DNA of 64,000 nt. It comes from Hydra vulgaris. Taxonomy: Eukaryota; Cnidaria; Hydrozoa; Anthoathecata; Hydridae. The stretch's first letter is position 1. Every line of letters starts with the position of its first letter. A model generated the notes under the pieces. The model searched no databases, had not been told where the DNA came from, and worked only from the letters and a program-made list of their open reading frames with translations. The stretch spans positions 3,979,501 through 4,043,500 of the forward strand of contig NC_088934.1 in the NCBI RefSeq assembly GCF_038396675.1, read 5' to 3'. A program made the translations under genes and the position numbers. Positions 10,002 to 22,227 of the stretch are shown piece by piece.

Positions 10002-10660
10002 ATGAAAAAAATTACTTTAACGGAATACTTGGACGTTGAATCAGGAGTTGTTGAGCTGTCACCCCAAGAGAAAATTGTTATTGGTAGTTGCACAATTAAT
10101 AGTGAAGTTTTTGCAACACTAAGTTTAGATGAGTGGTTAAATAATGCTGTAATCCATGCTTACCTCAATCTGCTAATGGACTTAAACAAGGCTAAAAAGC
10201 GCAAACTAATTTATGTCCTACCTTCTTTTTGGCTCAAAGATGGCCGGAAAAAAACCTTGATTGGCTTTATAAAAAAGTCCATCTTTGCAAGTACCACTGG
10301 AATTGTTTACCCCTTTATATGACCTTTTAATGCACCTCAACAACTCAATGCAAATAGTTGTGTAGTTTTTACACAAATATTTGCAGAAGCTGTTACCAAC
10401 AATGTGAACATTAGAACTGTACATCCGACAGCTGTAGCATTATACTTTCGATACATTCAAGGTAGACTTGCATAACGCTTTACGGAAAAGTTAATAACGA
10501 AGATATATGTGACGGTCCCGTTTTGAGTTAAAAACTGAGATGCTTGTTTGAAATGGTCACAATGCAATCAGTGCAATCGTTGGTTTCATAACACTTGCGC
10601 ACCGTGTCAGTCTTCTCACATGGCATTTTCATGTAGCCAATACATTTGAACAAATAAATA
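10002..10660 (+). pseudogene. Ulp1/SENP-like cysteine protease fragment plus zinc finger
   Basis: The frame from 10002 contains LSLDEWLNNAVIHAYLNLL, matching the WLND-x-x-I-x-x-Y motif at the start of Ulp1/SENP (C48) proteases, which cleave SUMO-type modifiers. After a stop at 10320 the same region resumes with QQLNANSCVVF and FAEAVTNN, corresponding to the catalytic-Cys block (usually NDCGVF), and then CNQCNRWFHNTCAPC, a PHD/RING-like cysteine-histidine cluster. The middle of the protease, including the catalytic His, is missing. C48-type proteases with C-terminal zinc clusters occur in several DNA transposons, so this is more likely element debris than a host gene. Confidence 0.5.
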
Positions 10661-10994
10661 TTACGTTACTGATTTATGTTGTTTAAAACTTTGTTTATTT
10701 TTGTAATAAAAAAATTCAACTAGTACACATTTTTATTACTTGTAAATTTGGTGTAAGAATTACATCAGTTTTTTTTTATTTTTATATAAAAACATCTTTT
10801 TTATACTAACCGGGTTTAAGGTTGTTGGACCGGGCCGGGTTCGGGCGGGGTGGCTTTTAGGTACAACCCCTATCTACGTGGCCGAATGAAAAGCCTACGT
10901 GACCAGCACATTCATTTTGCTATAAATTCCATTTTTATAGTGCTAGTTTTTTGCTTGAGGTCTCGACGCGCACCGAACCACATTGCTAAAAAAT

Positions 10995-12720
10995 ATGGAT
11001 AGTTCAGTCAAAACTAGAAGCGATATTGAAACTCGCGAAATTGCGGGGTTGTACACCGAGAAGAACAGACGTTAATTGGTAAATCCAAATTACAAAGTGG
11101 TGCACATTTAATTAAAGTGTTCAGTGAGACCTGGTTCTAGCATAACAACGCAAGCAAAACAGTAGCGCAGGAACTATCCAAGGACTGGATATTGAAAAAT
11201 GTCTATCGACTGTGTTAACAAAACATAGCTAAGAAAATAAGAGACGAATACCAAACTTTCATGACTTTGGTTAAACAATATATAAATTCAAGTCACAAGA
11301 AAACGAGTCAAGGGATACAAAAAGCTTAAGATTTCAACATGCGTATGACAAGCAGAGCTTACGACATCAGAACATATGTTGTGGCATACCAACGGAAATT
11401 GGAAGAGTTGGTGGCGTAGTTAATATCATCGTAAAAACAGCTAACATCTTCTTTGGTCAGAAATGGACAATCAAATCAAACCGGCTAGATGAAGTGATTC
11501 TGAGTCATATTTGAATGAACCGGAAAAGAGCACAGTAGTCGACAACCTATAAAGACATCACTCGAGATTTTTTTTTTCTCTCAGCGAGGACTATAGATAG
11601 ATATTTTAAAGACGCATCTTAAATTAAGCTCCAGATGTCTGAAAATTATCTTCTAAACAAAACCGCTAGTAATGTTGTTACCTTTGGCTTAGACGATACG
11701 ACCAAATCTGCCGGCCTCAAGTTGTACAATACCAAGGCAGACCACATTATAATCAGTGGTCCTGACAGAGAGTGGAGAACATTGACAACAAGCTATACTG
11801 ATAATACTTCTTATTCAGGATCTGAGGGTGCGGTAGCCTACGAATTCAAGCTGAAGTGTCTTGGCGGTGTTGGATGAATCTACTGTGAATGAAGTGAAAA
11901 TATATATAGATAGACTTTTAGATGTCAGATTGTTCCAGATATTGTAGCATATTATTGAAAAACTTAGGTGTTGAGGACGAAAATACTTTAAAATGTTGCG
12001 CACATTTAGAACTGGGCATCAATCATGCCATCGATAATATATTTCACGATACCGAGGAGTTTTTCAAAAATAAATTATCTTCACTGAAACAAGCTAGAAG
12101 CAATGCTGACTTAAACTGTGACAGAGGAAAGCTTCTTTCTAATATCTTGGCTGAAATTATTGACACAATAATTCGACAGTTAATAGAGATGGAATTTTTC
12201 TCTCCAGTTATCAAACTCTAACGACGCCCAGACTCTAATAACGTACGGAAAGATCCTGATCTTGAAAGTGAAAGAACAGACGGCAAAATTAAATATGCGC
12301 CACTGACAAACTTTGAATGCGAGTCGGAGTTCGCAATGCTAAATAATCGCATAAAAATAACATCAATACAGACCATTTCTAGAATGAATATTGTGAAAAC
12401 CAATGCCTACATGCTAAATTCAGATTTTTTTTAAATTACCTGGAAGCGAGAAAAAGAAAAGTTGGAAATGGGCAGGAACTTCCAGGGAAATAGGACTAGT
12501 CAAGAAGCTAGAAGCTAAATTCTTAGCTACAGTGATACTGGTTCGTCAATTAGCGTGATTAAACGTCAAAAAATGAAGGTAAAAAAACATGGAAAAACTT
12601 TTGAGCTTCTTAAAAAATGCAAAGAACATAACAATCCCATAACTCCAAAATCTCTCAAATGGAACTAAGATGTTCCATTCGTGACGCAATAAAACCAAAA
12701 AATGAATTTTCGAACAATTC
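10995..12720 (+). pseudogene. Decayed copy of a multi-copy invertebrate ORF family
   Basis: Pieces of one long protein can be read in order despite many stops and shifts. They are an N-terminal stretch from 10995 (KTRSDIETREIAGLYTEKNR); 11635-11877 with FGLDDTTKSAGLKLYNTKAD and EGAVAYEFKLKCL; 11922-12221 with NLGVEDENTLKCCAHLELGI; then 12290-12450 with ECESEFAMLNNRIKI and SRMNIVKTNAYML; and a C-terminal RCSIRDAIKPK. I recall this arrangement from repetitive, unnamed proteins in cnidarian and other invertebrate genomes, presumably encoded by a mobile element. No enzymatic motif is evident and no function is assigned. Confidence 0.5.
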
Positions 12721-12884
12721 AGTTCTTTTGTATTAGATTAGAAACATTTATTTTGTCATTTATAAACATTTTACAACGATCTTGTTGTACAAATTTTATC
12801 AATAAAATTTAAATTTAAAAAAAGTTAATTACGAAAGGAGCAAGTAGAAGATAGAAGTCTTGTCATCAAGCCCCTATAGTAGGG

Positions 12885-13290
12885 TGGAGTGAATTTTAGT
12901 TTTTTTTACAATTCGTTTAGCCTGGGTGTGCAAAAGTTGTCTATTCATTTCAGAAATACTCTGGAAAAATATCAATGTTCTAGGAAATTATCTTGAGGTG
13001 CCTCAAGACCTTTAAAATTTTAATGGGTCCCTAATACTATGTAAAAAAATTTTTTTCAAAAGTATGTCATGTTGGGTCTCAAAAGAAGCAAAATTTTATA
13101 AAAATTTCAAAAATAACAATTATTTTATAAAAAAATTATTATTTAAGATTTTTTTAAAATTATAATTAAAAAAAATAAACTTTTTTCATTTTTAGTTTAA
13201 AAGGTCATTTTTTCTGCAATAAATTATAAAATAACAATTTTTAAAAATAATTGTTATTTTTGAAACTTTTATGGCATGGCAGGTAGAATG
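12885..13290. repeat. AT-rich inverted repeat
   Basis: Arms 13101-13125 and 13245-13269 are reverse complements with one mismatch and share AAAAATAACAATTATTT. The block opens with AGGGTGGAGTGAATTTTAG near 12882, which looks like a transposon terminus, but I could not find its mate. Confidence 0.45.
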
Positions 13291-13329
13291 TTTTGAACAA
13301 AAACCAAATTGAAATTCATTTAAACAGTC

Positions 13330-14180
13330 AAAAGAGTTAAGAAAAGAGATCACTCAAGAATGCATAAGTTTTTCAAGAAGTTTACTAATGTTAGATAAAA
13401 GAAAAATAGGTCTGTAGTTAGTACATAAAAGTTTAGAGCCGTTTTTAAATATTGGAACAACACAAGATAATTTTAGAACATTCGGAAAAGTTCCATTTAC
13501 GAATGATATATTAAATAGTTTAGAAAGAATATTTGAAAATTCATACTACTTGGGTCCATTGATTTTCTATTTAAAAATTCATGCTACTTGGGTCTATTGA
13601 TTTTCTCGGCTTCAAATTAGATGTAAGAGGTGAAACTTCAGGAATATTTTTTGGAGAAAGGAGTAGACGGTAAATTTGAATATTAAAGATATTTTGTATA
13701 GTTTATGTAAGACGAATGAATATCGGATTTAAGTTTTTGTGCGACGTTTGCGACGACGGTTTAAATGGACGCTTGAAGTTCTTAATACTAATTTTTTTAA
13801 GTGGGGCGTAGCGGTTCAAAATCAAGGTTGTTTCAGAAATAAATGTTTGGAAACAAAAGTTAACATCACTGTTCTCTATAAGATTATCCCAATAGTTTAT
13901 ACAATTAGTTTGAAGTTTAATTTAGATTTTTTTCGGAATATCTTCTTCCATCAAATTTTTAAATATTGTTCATTGTTCTTTGATATTCCAGAATTTAAAG
14001 GACTTGTTTAGAGTTGCCGCTACTTTATCTTCTACGTCAGCATTTGGACGTTTGAAAATGATTTTTTTTACCGTCTATTAAACACTGGGGGAGCTTTAGC
14101 TTCAATCGGTTGCAAATTTGAACTACTTCGCTGATAAAGTGGTTATCCTTATTAATCTTTTATTTTGTGTCAAAATTAGA
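13330..14180 (-). pseudogene. Non-LTR retrotransposon fragment (RT domain start)
   Basis: Read on the minus strand, about 13340-13525 gives NGTFPNVLKLSCVVPIFKNG and NYRPIFLLSNISKLLEKL, the RT region upstream of the catalytic motif A in LINE polymerases (P-x-x-W/L-K, VPIFKKG, NYRPISLL). Weaker, shifted fragments of the preceding linker (DIHS-type basic stretch, KRPNADVEDKVAATLNKSF) extend toward 14180. Stops interrupt it and the catalytic core is absent. Confidence 0.6.
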
Positions 14181-14689
14181 GAGAAACAAGTCGGATTGCT
14201 CAGTAGGAATGTAGATAATTTTTTCTATACTTTGATATGCTGAAGAAATATGCTGAAGATTTAATGCAAATGATCTTCCGACAGCGACAAATTTATTATA
14301 AAAAAGTGTCGTTATAATTACAAATTTCTAATCCGTATGATAATTTCGGTATAACCAGTAATTTGAACAAATGCACTATAGTTAGTGTCTGACCAAAGCG
14401 AATTCCAGATTTTATAAGAGATCTGGAGACTCATTGAAATTGATTAATGCGTTTGTTTACATTTGCTGTTTGGAGAGTAGCTACAATTTGTATATGGTCT
14501 TAATTATCCCATAAGAATCCAAGATTTTTTAGTTTATTTTTAAGAACCATCAATTTGAATTGTGTTTTTTGTAATTAAACTTTTAACTGAGACTAAACTC
14601 TGTTTTTTCAGTGTTTAATTTGATATATAGGTTTTTGCATTGGTTTCTTATTGTTCCACTCAAAAGGAATTCTGCATAAAGTGTTGAGC

Positions 14690-14900
14690 TATTTTGCTTA
14701 AAACAAAATTGATGAGTGTGGGTATCTGATCTTTACGGACATACTAGCTTGATAATAGGTTTGAAGAGTTTTGTCAAAATAGGTATGATACTAATTCCGC
14801 AATAGTTATCTGGATTATAAGAGATTTTTTATCAGATTAGACTATTGGAATGATAATGAAAGTTGATAAGTACTCTGGATATTATTATAAAATTTCAAAA
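14690..14900 (-). pseudogene. Non-LTR retrotransposon fragment (second family)
   Basis: The minus strand reads NPDNYCGISIIPILTKLFKP, the NYRGISILP-type RT motif, then, after a stop and a frame change, a degraded HQFGF-like segment. It differs from the neighbouring fragment at 13.3 kb and so is a separate element. It is too short to classify further. Confidence 0.6.
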
Positions 14901-15249
14901 GCCATATTAAAAAGTTGTTTCTAAAAGTGTATTTAAGATGCTCTGCAGTAGTTCCATTGAAATTTTGCGATCTATTAGACTTGCGCGGAAGTTGATTTGG
15001 TATTTGATTGAGCTCATTTATGAGTTGTAGAATATGACGTAATTGCTGTTATTTATTATTGAGAGTAGTATTAAAGTTTTTAATAAATAGTGAAAATACG
15101 AGTGTGTGAAGTTGATTTAATTTTTCGGATATTGTTCCAATTTTTTTGAGGATTAGTTTTCTGAAGATATTCAATGCTTTGGTAACTTTAATGATTTTTA
15201 AGTTAGTAAGTTTTATCTGACTAAACTCAGATAAAGCTCAATTTTTTTC

Positions 15250-15725
15250 AGCTAATCGCCATCGCAATAATCTATATCTTCCTATATTTATGAATGGTAA
15301 TGTACTCGATGAGTCATCTACCCTTCATCTTCTAACATTAACTCTCTACTTCCAATCTTTCTTAGAAACCATATATCAAATCCATTGTAAAATTAGCATC
15401 TGCTTAGGTTGCATCTCTTTATCGTGCTCACCACTTTCTTACTTCCGATTCTATTTTTAATCTCCATTAATCTCAATTCCGTACTTGTATGGAATATTGT
15501 TGGCATATCTCATCTTTTTACTGTGAATGTTCCTAAGTGCTCCAAAAATTCTTATTAGCCTAGTTTTTTTCCTCAAACATCAGTTCTTTGGAATTCGCTG
15601 CCTTTATCTTGTTTTCCTAATTCATATAATTTAAGTTGTCTGTTAATCGTTGTCTTGCTCTATAAACTTCATCTATTTTCTTCCAGTAACTTTCAACTCC
15701 AGTAGTTATTGCTTACAGCCTTGTT
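15250..15725 (+). pseudogene. LINE RT C-terminal fragment
   Basis: The plus strand reads NNLYLPIFMNGNVLDESSTL, a typical late-RT segment, then a shifted palm/thumb remnant, then PQTSVLWNSLPLSCFPNSYN, which matches the SVLWNSLP-type motif at the end of many LINE ORFs. Several frameshifts are present and no catalytic motif survives. Confidence 0.65.
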
Positions 15726-16022
15726 GGAAGTGAAGATGTTTTAAAAAAAAAGAAGATATTTGGTACCAAACCTTTTGTCAATTCAAACATGAACAAATGA
15801 AGATTGCTTTAAGTATTTTCTTATTAGAAACTTTTTCTTCTTATTATTATTATTAGAACTTTCTATTCTCTTATTATTAGTTAGGCACTGTCATTCACAG
15901 AACAATAATCTTTATTAGTATGTTTATTTTATTATATTGAATAAATATCATTACAGAAATGAGTTTTCAGTACGTAAGTGAAAATTTTTTGATAAAACTT
16001 AAAATCAAATGTTCATAAACGT

Positions 16023-16140
16023 GACATCTGGTCACGTGACCAGGATTGTAAGGAAACTTCTGTCTGACGTCTTACGGATGTCTGGATGTCCGTTAACGTT
16101 TGACGTCATGTAATGTGGTCTTCTGTGTATACTTGACCAG
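16023..16140. repeat. Short GACGT-rich repeat
   Basis: It contains the 14-bp palindrome TGGTCACGTGACCA and several GACGT words. It may belong to the same family as the CCCAGTGGGCA blocks. Confidence 0.4.
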
Positions 16141-16317
16141 TTAATAAATCCAGAAGTAGCAAATGCACAAAATAGAACTCCCAAATTAAATAACGACAAT
16201 AGAAACAAAGAATTGTGTCCTTTTACTCAGAGTTTATTATCCGAGAACGAATTATTACTTCTCCATTTAAAAGTTTTCTTTTCAAATGAATTTTGAAATA
16301 TGCCTTACATTGTCTTG

Positions 16318-16402
16318 CCCAGTGGGCATTGGATATCCTAAGACATTTGGACGTCCATTGGACGTCCGTCGCACGTCTTAGGACGTTCAAACTCCCACTG
16401 GT
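16318..16402. repeat. CCCAGTGGGCA / GACGTC repeat, copy 3
   Basis: The block runs from CCCAGTGGGCATTGG to CTCCCACTGG, so its ends are roughly inverted, with GGACGTCC-type words inside. It is a compact MITE-like unit of about 85 bp related to the blocks at 1158 and 48620. Confidence 0.6.
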
Positions 16403-16995
16403 GACAGCTAAAATTTTCTAAAAGATTTTATTGTTGTCCTTCCTAAACTAAATAATCTCTTGTTTGTTAACAAATTATTTTCGCATGATCATCTTTTATA
16501 TTCAGTTTTTCCTTTTTATTTTTACTCTCAGTCGAACTTTTTTTTCACCATTTTAACATAAACTAAAACTCGTACAACTTCATAATATAAAATGAAAAAT
16601 AAAAAAAATAAAAAAAACAAGGTCTCAAAGAAGATGAGAATGGCCATACGTCATCGCAATCTTTTCTTAGAGCGCCATTTATGAAATTAAAAAAAAATAA
16701 AATACCAGAGTTAATAATGGCGCCCTGAGACAAAGTAACATTCTGCCAAAAGACCGAAAACCTTTTTAGGAAGGCACAAGCCGTTGGCAGTGACTTCCCG
16801 ATAAATTTTTTGGCAGCAAAACGTTTAGGCTTCCGAACTCAGTGGTTGGTGCTTTTCTATTGGCGGCAACATCAAGAGTTTATTTTGTAGGCAAAATGTT
16901 TTGGAGACTGACACCAATTGGAAGGAGGTAGCAATTGGTGGCCGCTTTCAGGATAATTTTTGTAGGCAAAATGATTTAGAGCCCGCCTCCGGTGG

Positions 16996-19900
16996 GCATA
17001 TTTTGAAACCCTATACAGGCTCAGAATAGGCAGAAAAATGAGCAATCTGATTCGCTGATTTTGAAAGAGAGGCAAGTGCAATTTTGTTGAAAAATATAAT
17101 TAAAATCAAAACAAACAGATTTTTGAAATAAATTTCAAAGTAATGATATACTAAGTTTATTAATACAAGTCATGTGTTACTATCAACACAGGAAATTTAT
17201 TTTAATTTAGTACTCTCAGAGTATTTAAAATGTATCAAAATCTATTTGTACAAGAGAATTTTCACTCGTAAAAATTTCAATAAAGTTTATCTTGGTGATG
17301 AAGATTTTATCTATTGTTAATTTTAAGAAACGAATAAAAAAAATGTGTTGAAGTAAATTTGAAAAAATCTACAAATGTGTTTCTCTTAAAATATGCTCTT
17401 GGCCTTAAAGCATTCTCAAATACATAGTTTATATAAGTATGTTGTACGAGACTAATAGTGAAGTGCTTTTGCATACAAAGTTTTTTATGCAGTTTTACGT
17501 GACTACTGGTGAAGAACTTTATTTATAAACTGATTTACATGTTTATTATAAAAAGTTGAAAATGAGAGTCTTTTAAAAAAGAAAATTTGTACTAATTGCA
17601 AAACTAGCTTACATGTTCCATGTCAATATATGAACTCTGAGGAGATTTTGTTTTCATGCTTTGTTTCAACCATAGTTTGGAGGAGGCTGATATATTTTTT
17701 TATTACGTAACTTTAATAAAACATCGTGTTAAACCATTAAAAACTTTTTTTAAATTTAAAAAAATTTTGGCAGGCTACATTAAGTTATAAAATATTTAAA
17801 AATTAAACAAAAGAAGTGATATTTATGTTTGTCTACAGAACAGTAATTTTTGTACAGTTACATATAAACACTGACATTAAAAGCAAGAAAAAGTATTGAA
17901 GTCAAATAACTTTATATCCAATAAAAACCAAATAAAAGTGGATTATGGCAAATGATTGTGGCATTTTTTGTATTGTATTAATGAAAAAAAAATGATTTAA
18001 AAAACTAAACTAAGTGGTTAAAATCAAACGTTTTAATGAAAAAAGAGTAATAAAAAAAAAAAAAAATTATCAAAAAAAAGAACAAAATAAGTTGTCGTGC
18101 TATGAATATTTTTGCTATTATAAAATATGTTTTGTATGTATAAACTCTTGAAATATTTCACTTGAATTTGCATGTGTGCAATTTCTAAATGTGTTTCTCA
18201 TCAAATATAATGTCCGTGTTCTATAAAGCATGCTTGATACAAAGTTTATATGCAATTGCACCAGACTACTGGTAAAGTACCTAAAATATGAAAAGTATAA
18301 ATTTTAAGCTGAGGCAGAGGTTGTTCTAAGCTTTTTACTGCATCTTTATACCAACTTGTTAATTATAAACAGTTTAACATTTAAAATTTTGGAAAAAGAA
18401 AATTTTTACAGATGTTTTGCCAAACTAGCTTACATGTTCCATATAAATCTACGAATGCTGAAGAAGTTACTGCTCAACCTAAATTTTGAGAATTCTGATA
18501 AGGCGTACATCAATATTTTTCTTTATATATATTATAATTGATGAAAATTGGATATTAATCTAATGGAATTAATTTGAATAATAAATTGGATAATAATCTA
18601 TTGGAAAATTTAACAAAAAAAATGATATTTTTTTTTTACTGAACATTAAAACTTTACTGAGTATTAAAGTCAAAAAATTTAACCAAATAAAGGTGAATTA
18701 TGGCAGTTTTTGTAATAAAAATAACTTCATCAAAATTAGCTTTTACATTTAAAGAAGCAAGTTTTCAAAAAAATAATTAATATTACATCAAAATAAAACA
18801 TGACGCATCTCTGTTTTTATATTAATAAACATAAGATATTCACAGAAATTTAAAAAAAGAACACTTGTTTTTATTGGTTATACCAAAAATTACATAATGA
18901 AACTATTTATAAAATTTGTAAATATGGAGCACATTTTATTTAAGGTTTTTTTTCTAATTTTTTTAGAGCAGACATATTTTCTTTTTCTTCTGAAGTATAT
19001 AATGTAAAATAAGTTATTAGCATTATAAATATATAAAATTTATCAAAGTTTGCTGCTTTATTTAATATTATTTACCATCAGTTGCTATTAAAGAATACAC
19101 ATTTTATATTAATTATAGAATACAATAGCGAGTATTTTGTTCAGGTTAAAAGCTATATATCAACAAACATGTATTGAGTTTTGAAATTGAAATAAACATG
19201 AACTTTCATGTTTGCAATCTTTCTTGTTTCTACCTTTTTATACTTAGTTTTTCATAAAGGTGTGGTAAGTTGAGAGTTATTACTTTTCGTAATCAGTTTA
19301 CAATATAAAAACACACTTGCAGACATCAAGTTATAGATTTTTTCTAATAGCTTATTATGCTACGATGCTTTGTGATCTTTTATTACTATACATTATCAAA
19401 GGATATCTAAATTCGCTCTTGCTTACAATTGCTTTTAATTTAAGAGTGTTGCAAATCATCTGGGCTCGCTATAACAACCAATAAGCAATATTCTCAAACT
19501 TGTTTAGTGTTGTATATAATTTATATATGGGAGTAATAAGTGTAAAGTTCTAAAAAGAAATTAGGCTATTTTTTCAAAATACTTTTTTTGCTAAATGATT
19601 GGATAAATGGGAACTTAATTTGAAAAAAAAATTATACCAAGTTAATAATAGTCTATTGATATTAGTAGGTAAATTTTAAAACTGTTTTAAAAAATATATC
19701 GTATGAGAATCACAACATAGTCAAGTTTTACCATCTGGTTTATAGTTTGTTACAATGGTTTTTTTTTTTATATCTTAGAATTAGAAAAACAATTAGAAAA
19801 ACAAACTAATTTTTATAAATCTTTATTTTTAAGAAAAAATTCTGAAAATCACGGATGTTTTGAGTTGTGAGGGTTTGTATAAGTATTTGTACTATATTGC

Positions 19901-20108
19901 ACAAAATTGGATAGAAAAATCATAATTTTTTTTGCCATTATTATTTGGTTTTTTATGAAATTACTCGAATTCACTTTTATTATTCAATACGTTTTTTGAC
20001 ATTTGTTTTGATTTAAACATACGCGCAAAACCCTCTCTTTCAAAATCAGCGAATCAGATTGCGCATATCTCTGCCTATTCTGAGTCTGTATAGGGTTTCA
20101 AAATATGC
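16996..20108. mobile_element. Non-autonomous MULE-like element, 9-bp target duplication
   Basis: Terminal inverted repeats of about 77 bp begin GCATATTTTGAAACCCTATA on both sides (16996-17072 and 20032-20108) with about five mismatches. They are flanked by the identical 9-mer CTCCGGTGG at 16987-16995 and 20109-20117. Long terminal repeats with a 9-bp duplication are characteristic of Mutator-like elements. The 3.1-kb interior is AT-rich and has no transposase. It holds a diverged direct duplication: about 17380-17660 and 18190-18480 share AAACTAGCTTACATGTTCCAT. It is therefore non-autonomous. Confidence 0.8.
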
Positions 20109-20118
20109 CTCCGGTGGC

Positions 20119-20169
20119 TTCCGTCTCTAGTCTGGCCAGCTGGCTACAGCCGCCAGACTAGAGACGGAA
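20119..20169. repeat. Perfect 17-bp hairpin beside the MULE
   Basis: TTCCGTCTCTAGTCTGG (20119-20135) and its exact reverse complement (20153-20169) enclose a 17-base loop. It lies immediately outside the right target duplication and may be the end of an older element that hosted the MULE. Confidence 0.75.
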
Positions 20170-20697
20170 AGTTTGCCTCCCGCCGGCGGATAAATTGAAA
20201 AATAACTTCACGTTTTTTTTTAGTTAACAAGCAATTTAAAAATTAATTAGGAACAAATGTTAAAAATTTGACATCAAAGTTTCGTTTTATATGGTTTATT
20301 GAAAATTTTTTGTATTTTTTTGTAAAAATTAAAAATTTAAAAATTAGACTATTAAAGTCTAATTTTTAAATTTCTAATTTTTTTTTATACTATCGAAAAA
20401 GTTAGTAAGGTAATAGTAACAGTAAGCCATCTGCCAGTAGTTGAACATTTAGAAGAAAAGTTGTTAAAATATGCCCTACTCTGGTAAAACGATTTTAAAA
20501 ACAGCGGAAAAATACACGTTATACACACTCGGCAAACATTTGACAGCTTTGAAAAAAGACGAACAAAACTTGTATATATTTTTTAAGTTTTCTTCAGCAA
20601 TTTGCTGACAAGACGCCGCAAATAAGGTTAATTTCAAAAGGTAAGTATGTTTTATTTTCATATTAGATGATAATATTTTGGAATTTTTGGTTTGTTG

Positions 20698-20755
20698 TCA
20701 TGAGGGTGGTCATGAGGGTGGTCATATGTAGGTCATGAGGATGGTCATATGTAGG
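20698..20755. repeat. Short minisatellite
   Basis: Units of TCATGAGGRTGGTCATATGTAGG type are repeated about three times with internal duplication. Confidence 0.7.
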
Positions 20756-20994
20756 ATCAGAAAATTTAAATTAGTTTAGAAACTGATCAGGTTTTGTTAA
20801 TTACTCAGTTATTCCTTTGTTTATCTTAATTCATTGTAACATACATGTTTCATATTTTTATAGCAAACTAAACTGTTTTTTATATTTTTAACATAATAGG
20901 TTCGATGTATCTAATCGACGACCAGGTGATCAAATACTAGAACAATGAAGTGTCAACTCTTGAATCCATTTTTTAGTATCGTTTTATTTTCAAA

Positions 20995-21175
20995 ATGTCT
21001 GCCATAAAAAGCCAATTTCGAAAGTACTCAGAGGAGGCGATAATGGTAACCATTCAAGATGTAAGAAATAATAATACACCAGTCCGGACAGCAGCTAAAA
21101 AATGATATACCAAGAACTACTCTAAAATATAAATTGGAAGGCAAGTCACCCATTAAAAGTAAAATTGAAAATTAA
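20995..21175 (+). pseudogene. Pogo/psq-type HTH fragment
   Basis: From the ATG at 20995 the reading is MSAIKSQFRKYSEEAIMVTI, then NNTPVRTAAKK. After a one-base frameshift at the A-run near 21103 it reads DIPRTTLKYKLEGKSPI and a stop. This matches the N-terminal Psq/CENP-B helix-turn-helix of pogo/Tigger transposases (R-x-A-A-x-x-Y-G-I-P-x-T-T-L). No catalytic domain follows. It is a solo N-terminal remnant. Confidence 0.7.
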
Positions 21176-21612
21176 ACAGTCTTAAGCTATAAAAGGAAAT
21201 AGTTATTTCTAACTGGGTATCGTAATGGTATATTTTTTATTATGTCGCTTTTTTTTTTTTTTACATTTTTATCCTCTCGTAATGGTAACGTTTCTCTATA
21301 CCAAAAATGAATTTTGTATTTATTAACATAAAAAATAAAATACAAAAATTGAAATTTTCTAAATTAAAATTTAAAATGTTGTTTTAGTTGTGTTCTCAAA
21401 GTAACTTTTATTTAAAATAACTTTGAAAGACTCTATTAAACTACTTTGCATTTTATTTTGAAAATTAAATGTTATTAACATGTTTCGACTTTGATTAAAT
21501 CGAAATTAGTCGACTTTGAAAATCGAATAGTCGATTTAATTGACTATAGATTACCTAATAATCTACTAGTCGATTTAGCCAATTTAGTCGATTAGTTGTC
21601 TTAAACTCCTTA

Positions 21613-22227
21613 TATGGGCAATTCCACCGTTACTTACGGGACATTCTGATTTTTATAATAACACACTATTAAATATATATTTTTTATTTTTACAGATTAG
21701 ATGTTTATATATTTATGAATCATCCCAAAATTATTTATTTGTCTTCCTGTATATTGAAATTTCGTTCAATTATTATATGTTTAGGAATTATAGTTGATTA
21801 TATGCTGTGTTAATTACGGTCCGCAAAAACATTGCATTAAACCTGTTGTCTTTAGTTGAAAAATTCAGGCCAAATATTTAACCTACATAAACTGGCTTCT
21901 GAAATTAAATTAATTAGTTATTATTCTGCGTAAAACTATTCAAAAGATTGTTTAACTATTTATTATTATCTTAAATCAAATAAGTTATCGTTACTTACAG
22001 GGACAATTCTTCGCTTTTATCATAATGTAGTTTAGCTACCATTTATATAGAAAGTATGACGTATGACTTTAATTTGAAATTTAAAACAAAAAAATAACAC
22101 AAACAACATTATTAATCAAAATTTAAAATCTTTAAACATATGGATACCCAATGATTACTTTTTTTTTGTTTGAATTTATTTATTCATTTTATCGAAATTA
22201 CTCACTTGAGCGTGGAATTGCCCATAT
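21613..22227. mobile_element. MITE with ATATGGGCAATTCCAC ends
   Basis: The 16-bp ATATGGGCAATTCCAC at the left is mirrored by GTGGAATTGCCCATAT at 22212-22227. Subterminal repeats CGTTACTTACGGGAC (21628) and CGTTACTTACAGGGAC (21989) are present. It has no coding capacity. The terminal GCAATTCCAC core is shared with the larger element at 56645-59888, suggesting the same superfamily. Confidence 0.65.

Noticed and set aside
13739-14011. 90-codon plus-strand ORF
   Set aside because: It lies opposite the decayed minus-strand LINE linker region and has no motif of its own.
16872-17081. 69-codon minus-strand ORF
   Set aside because: It spans the left boundary of the MULE-like element and its TIR, so it is not a gene unit.
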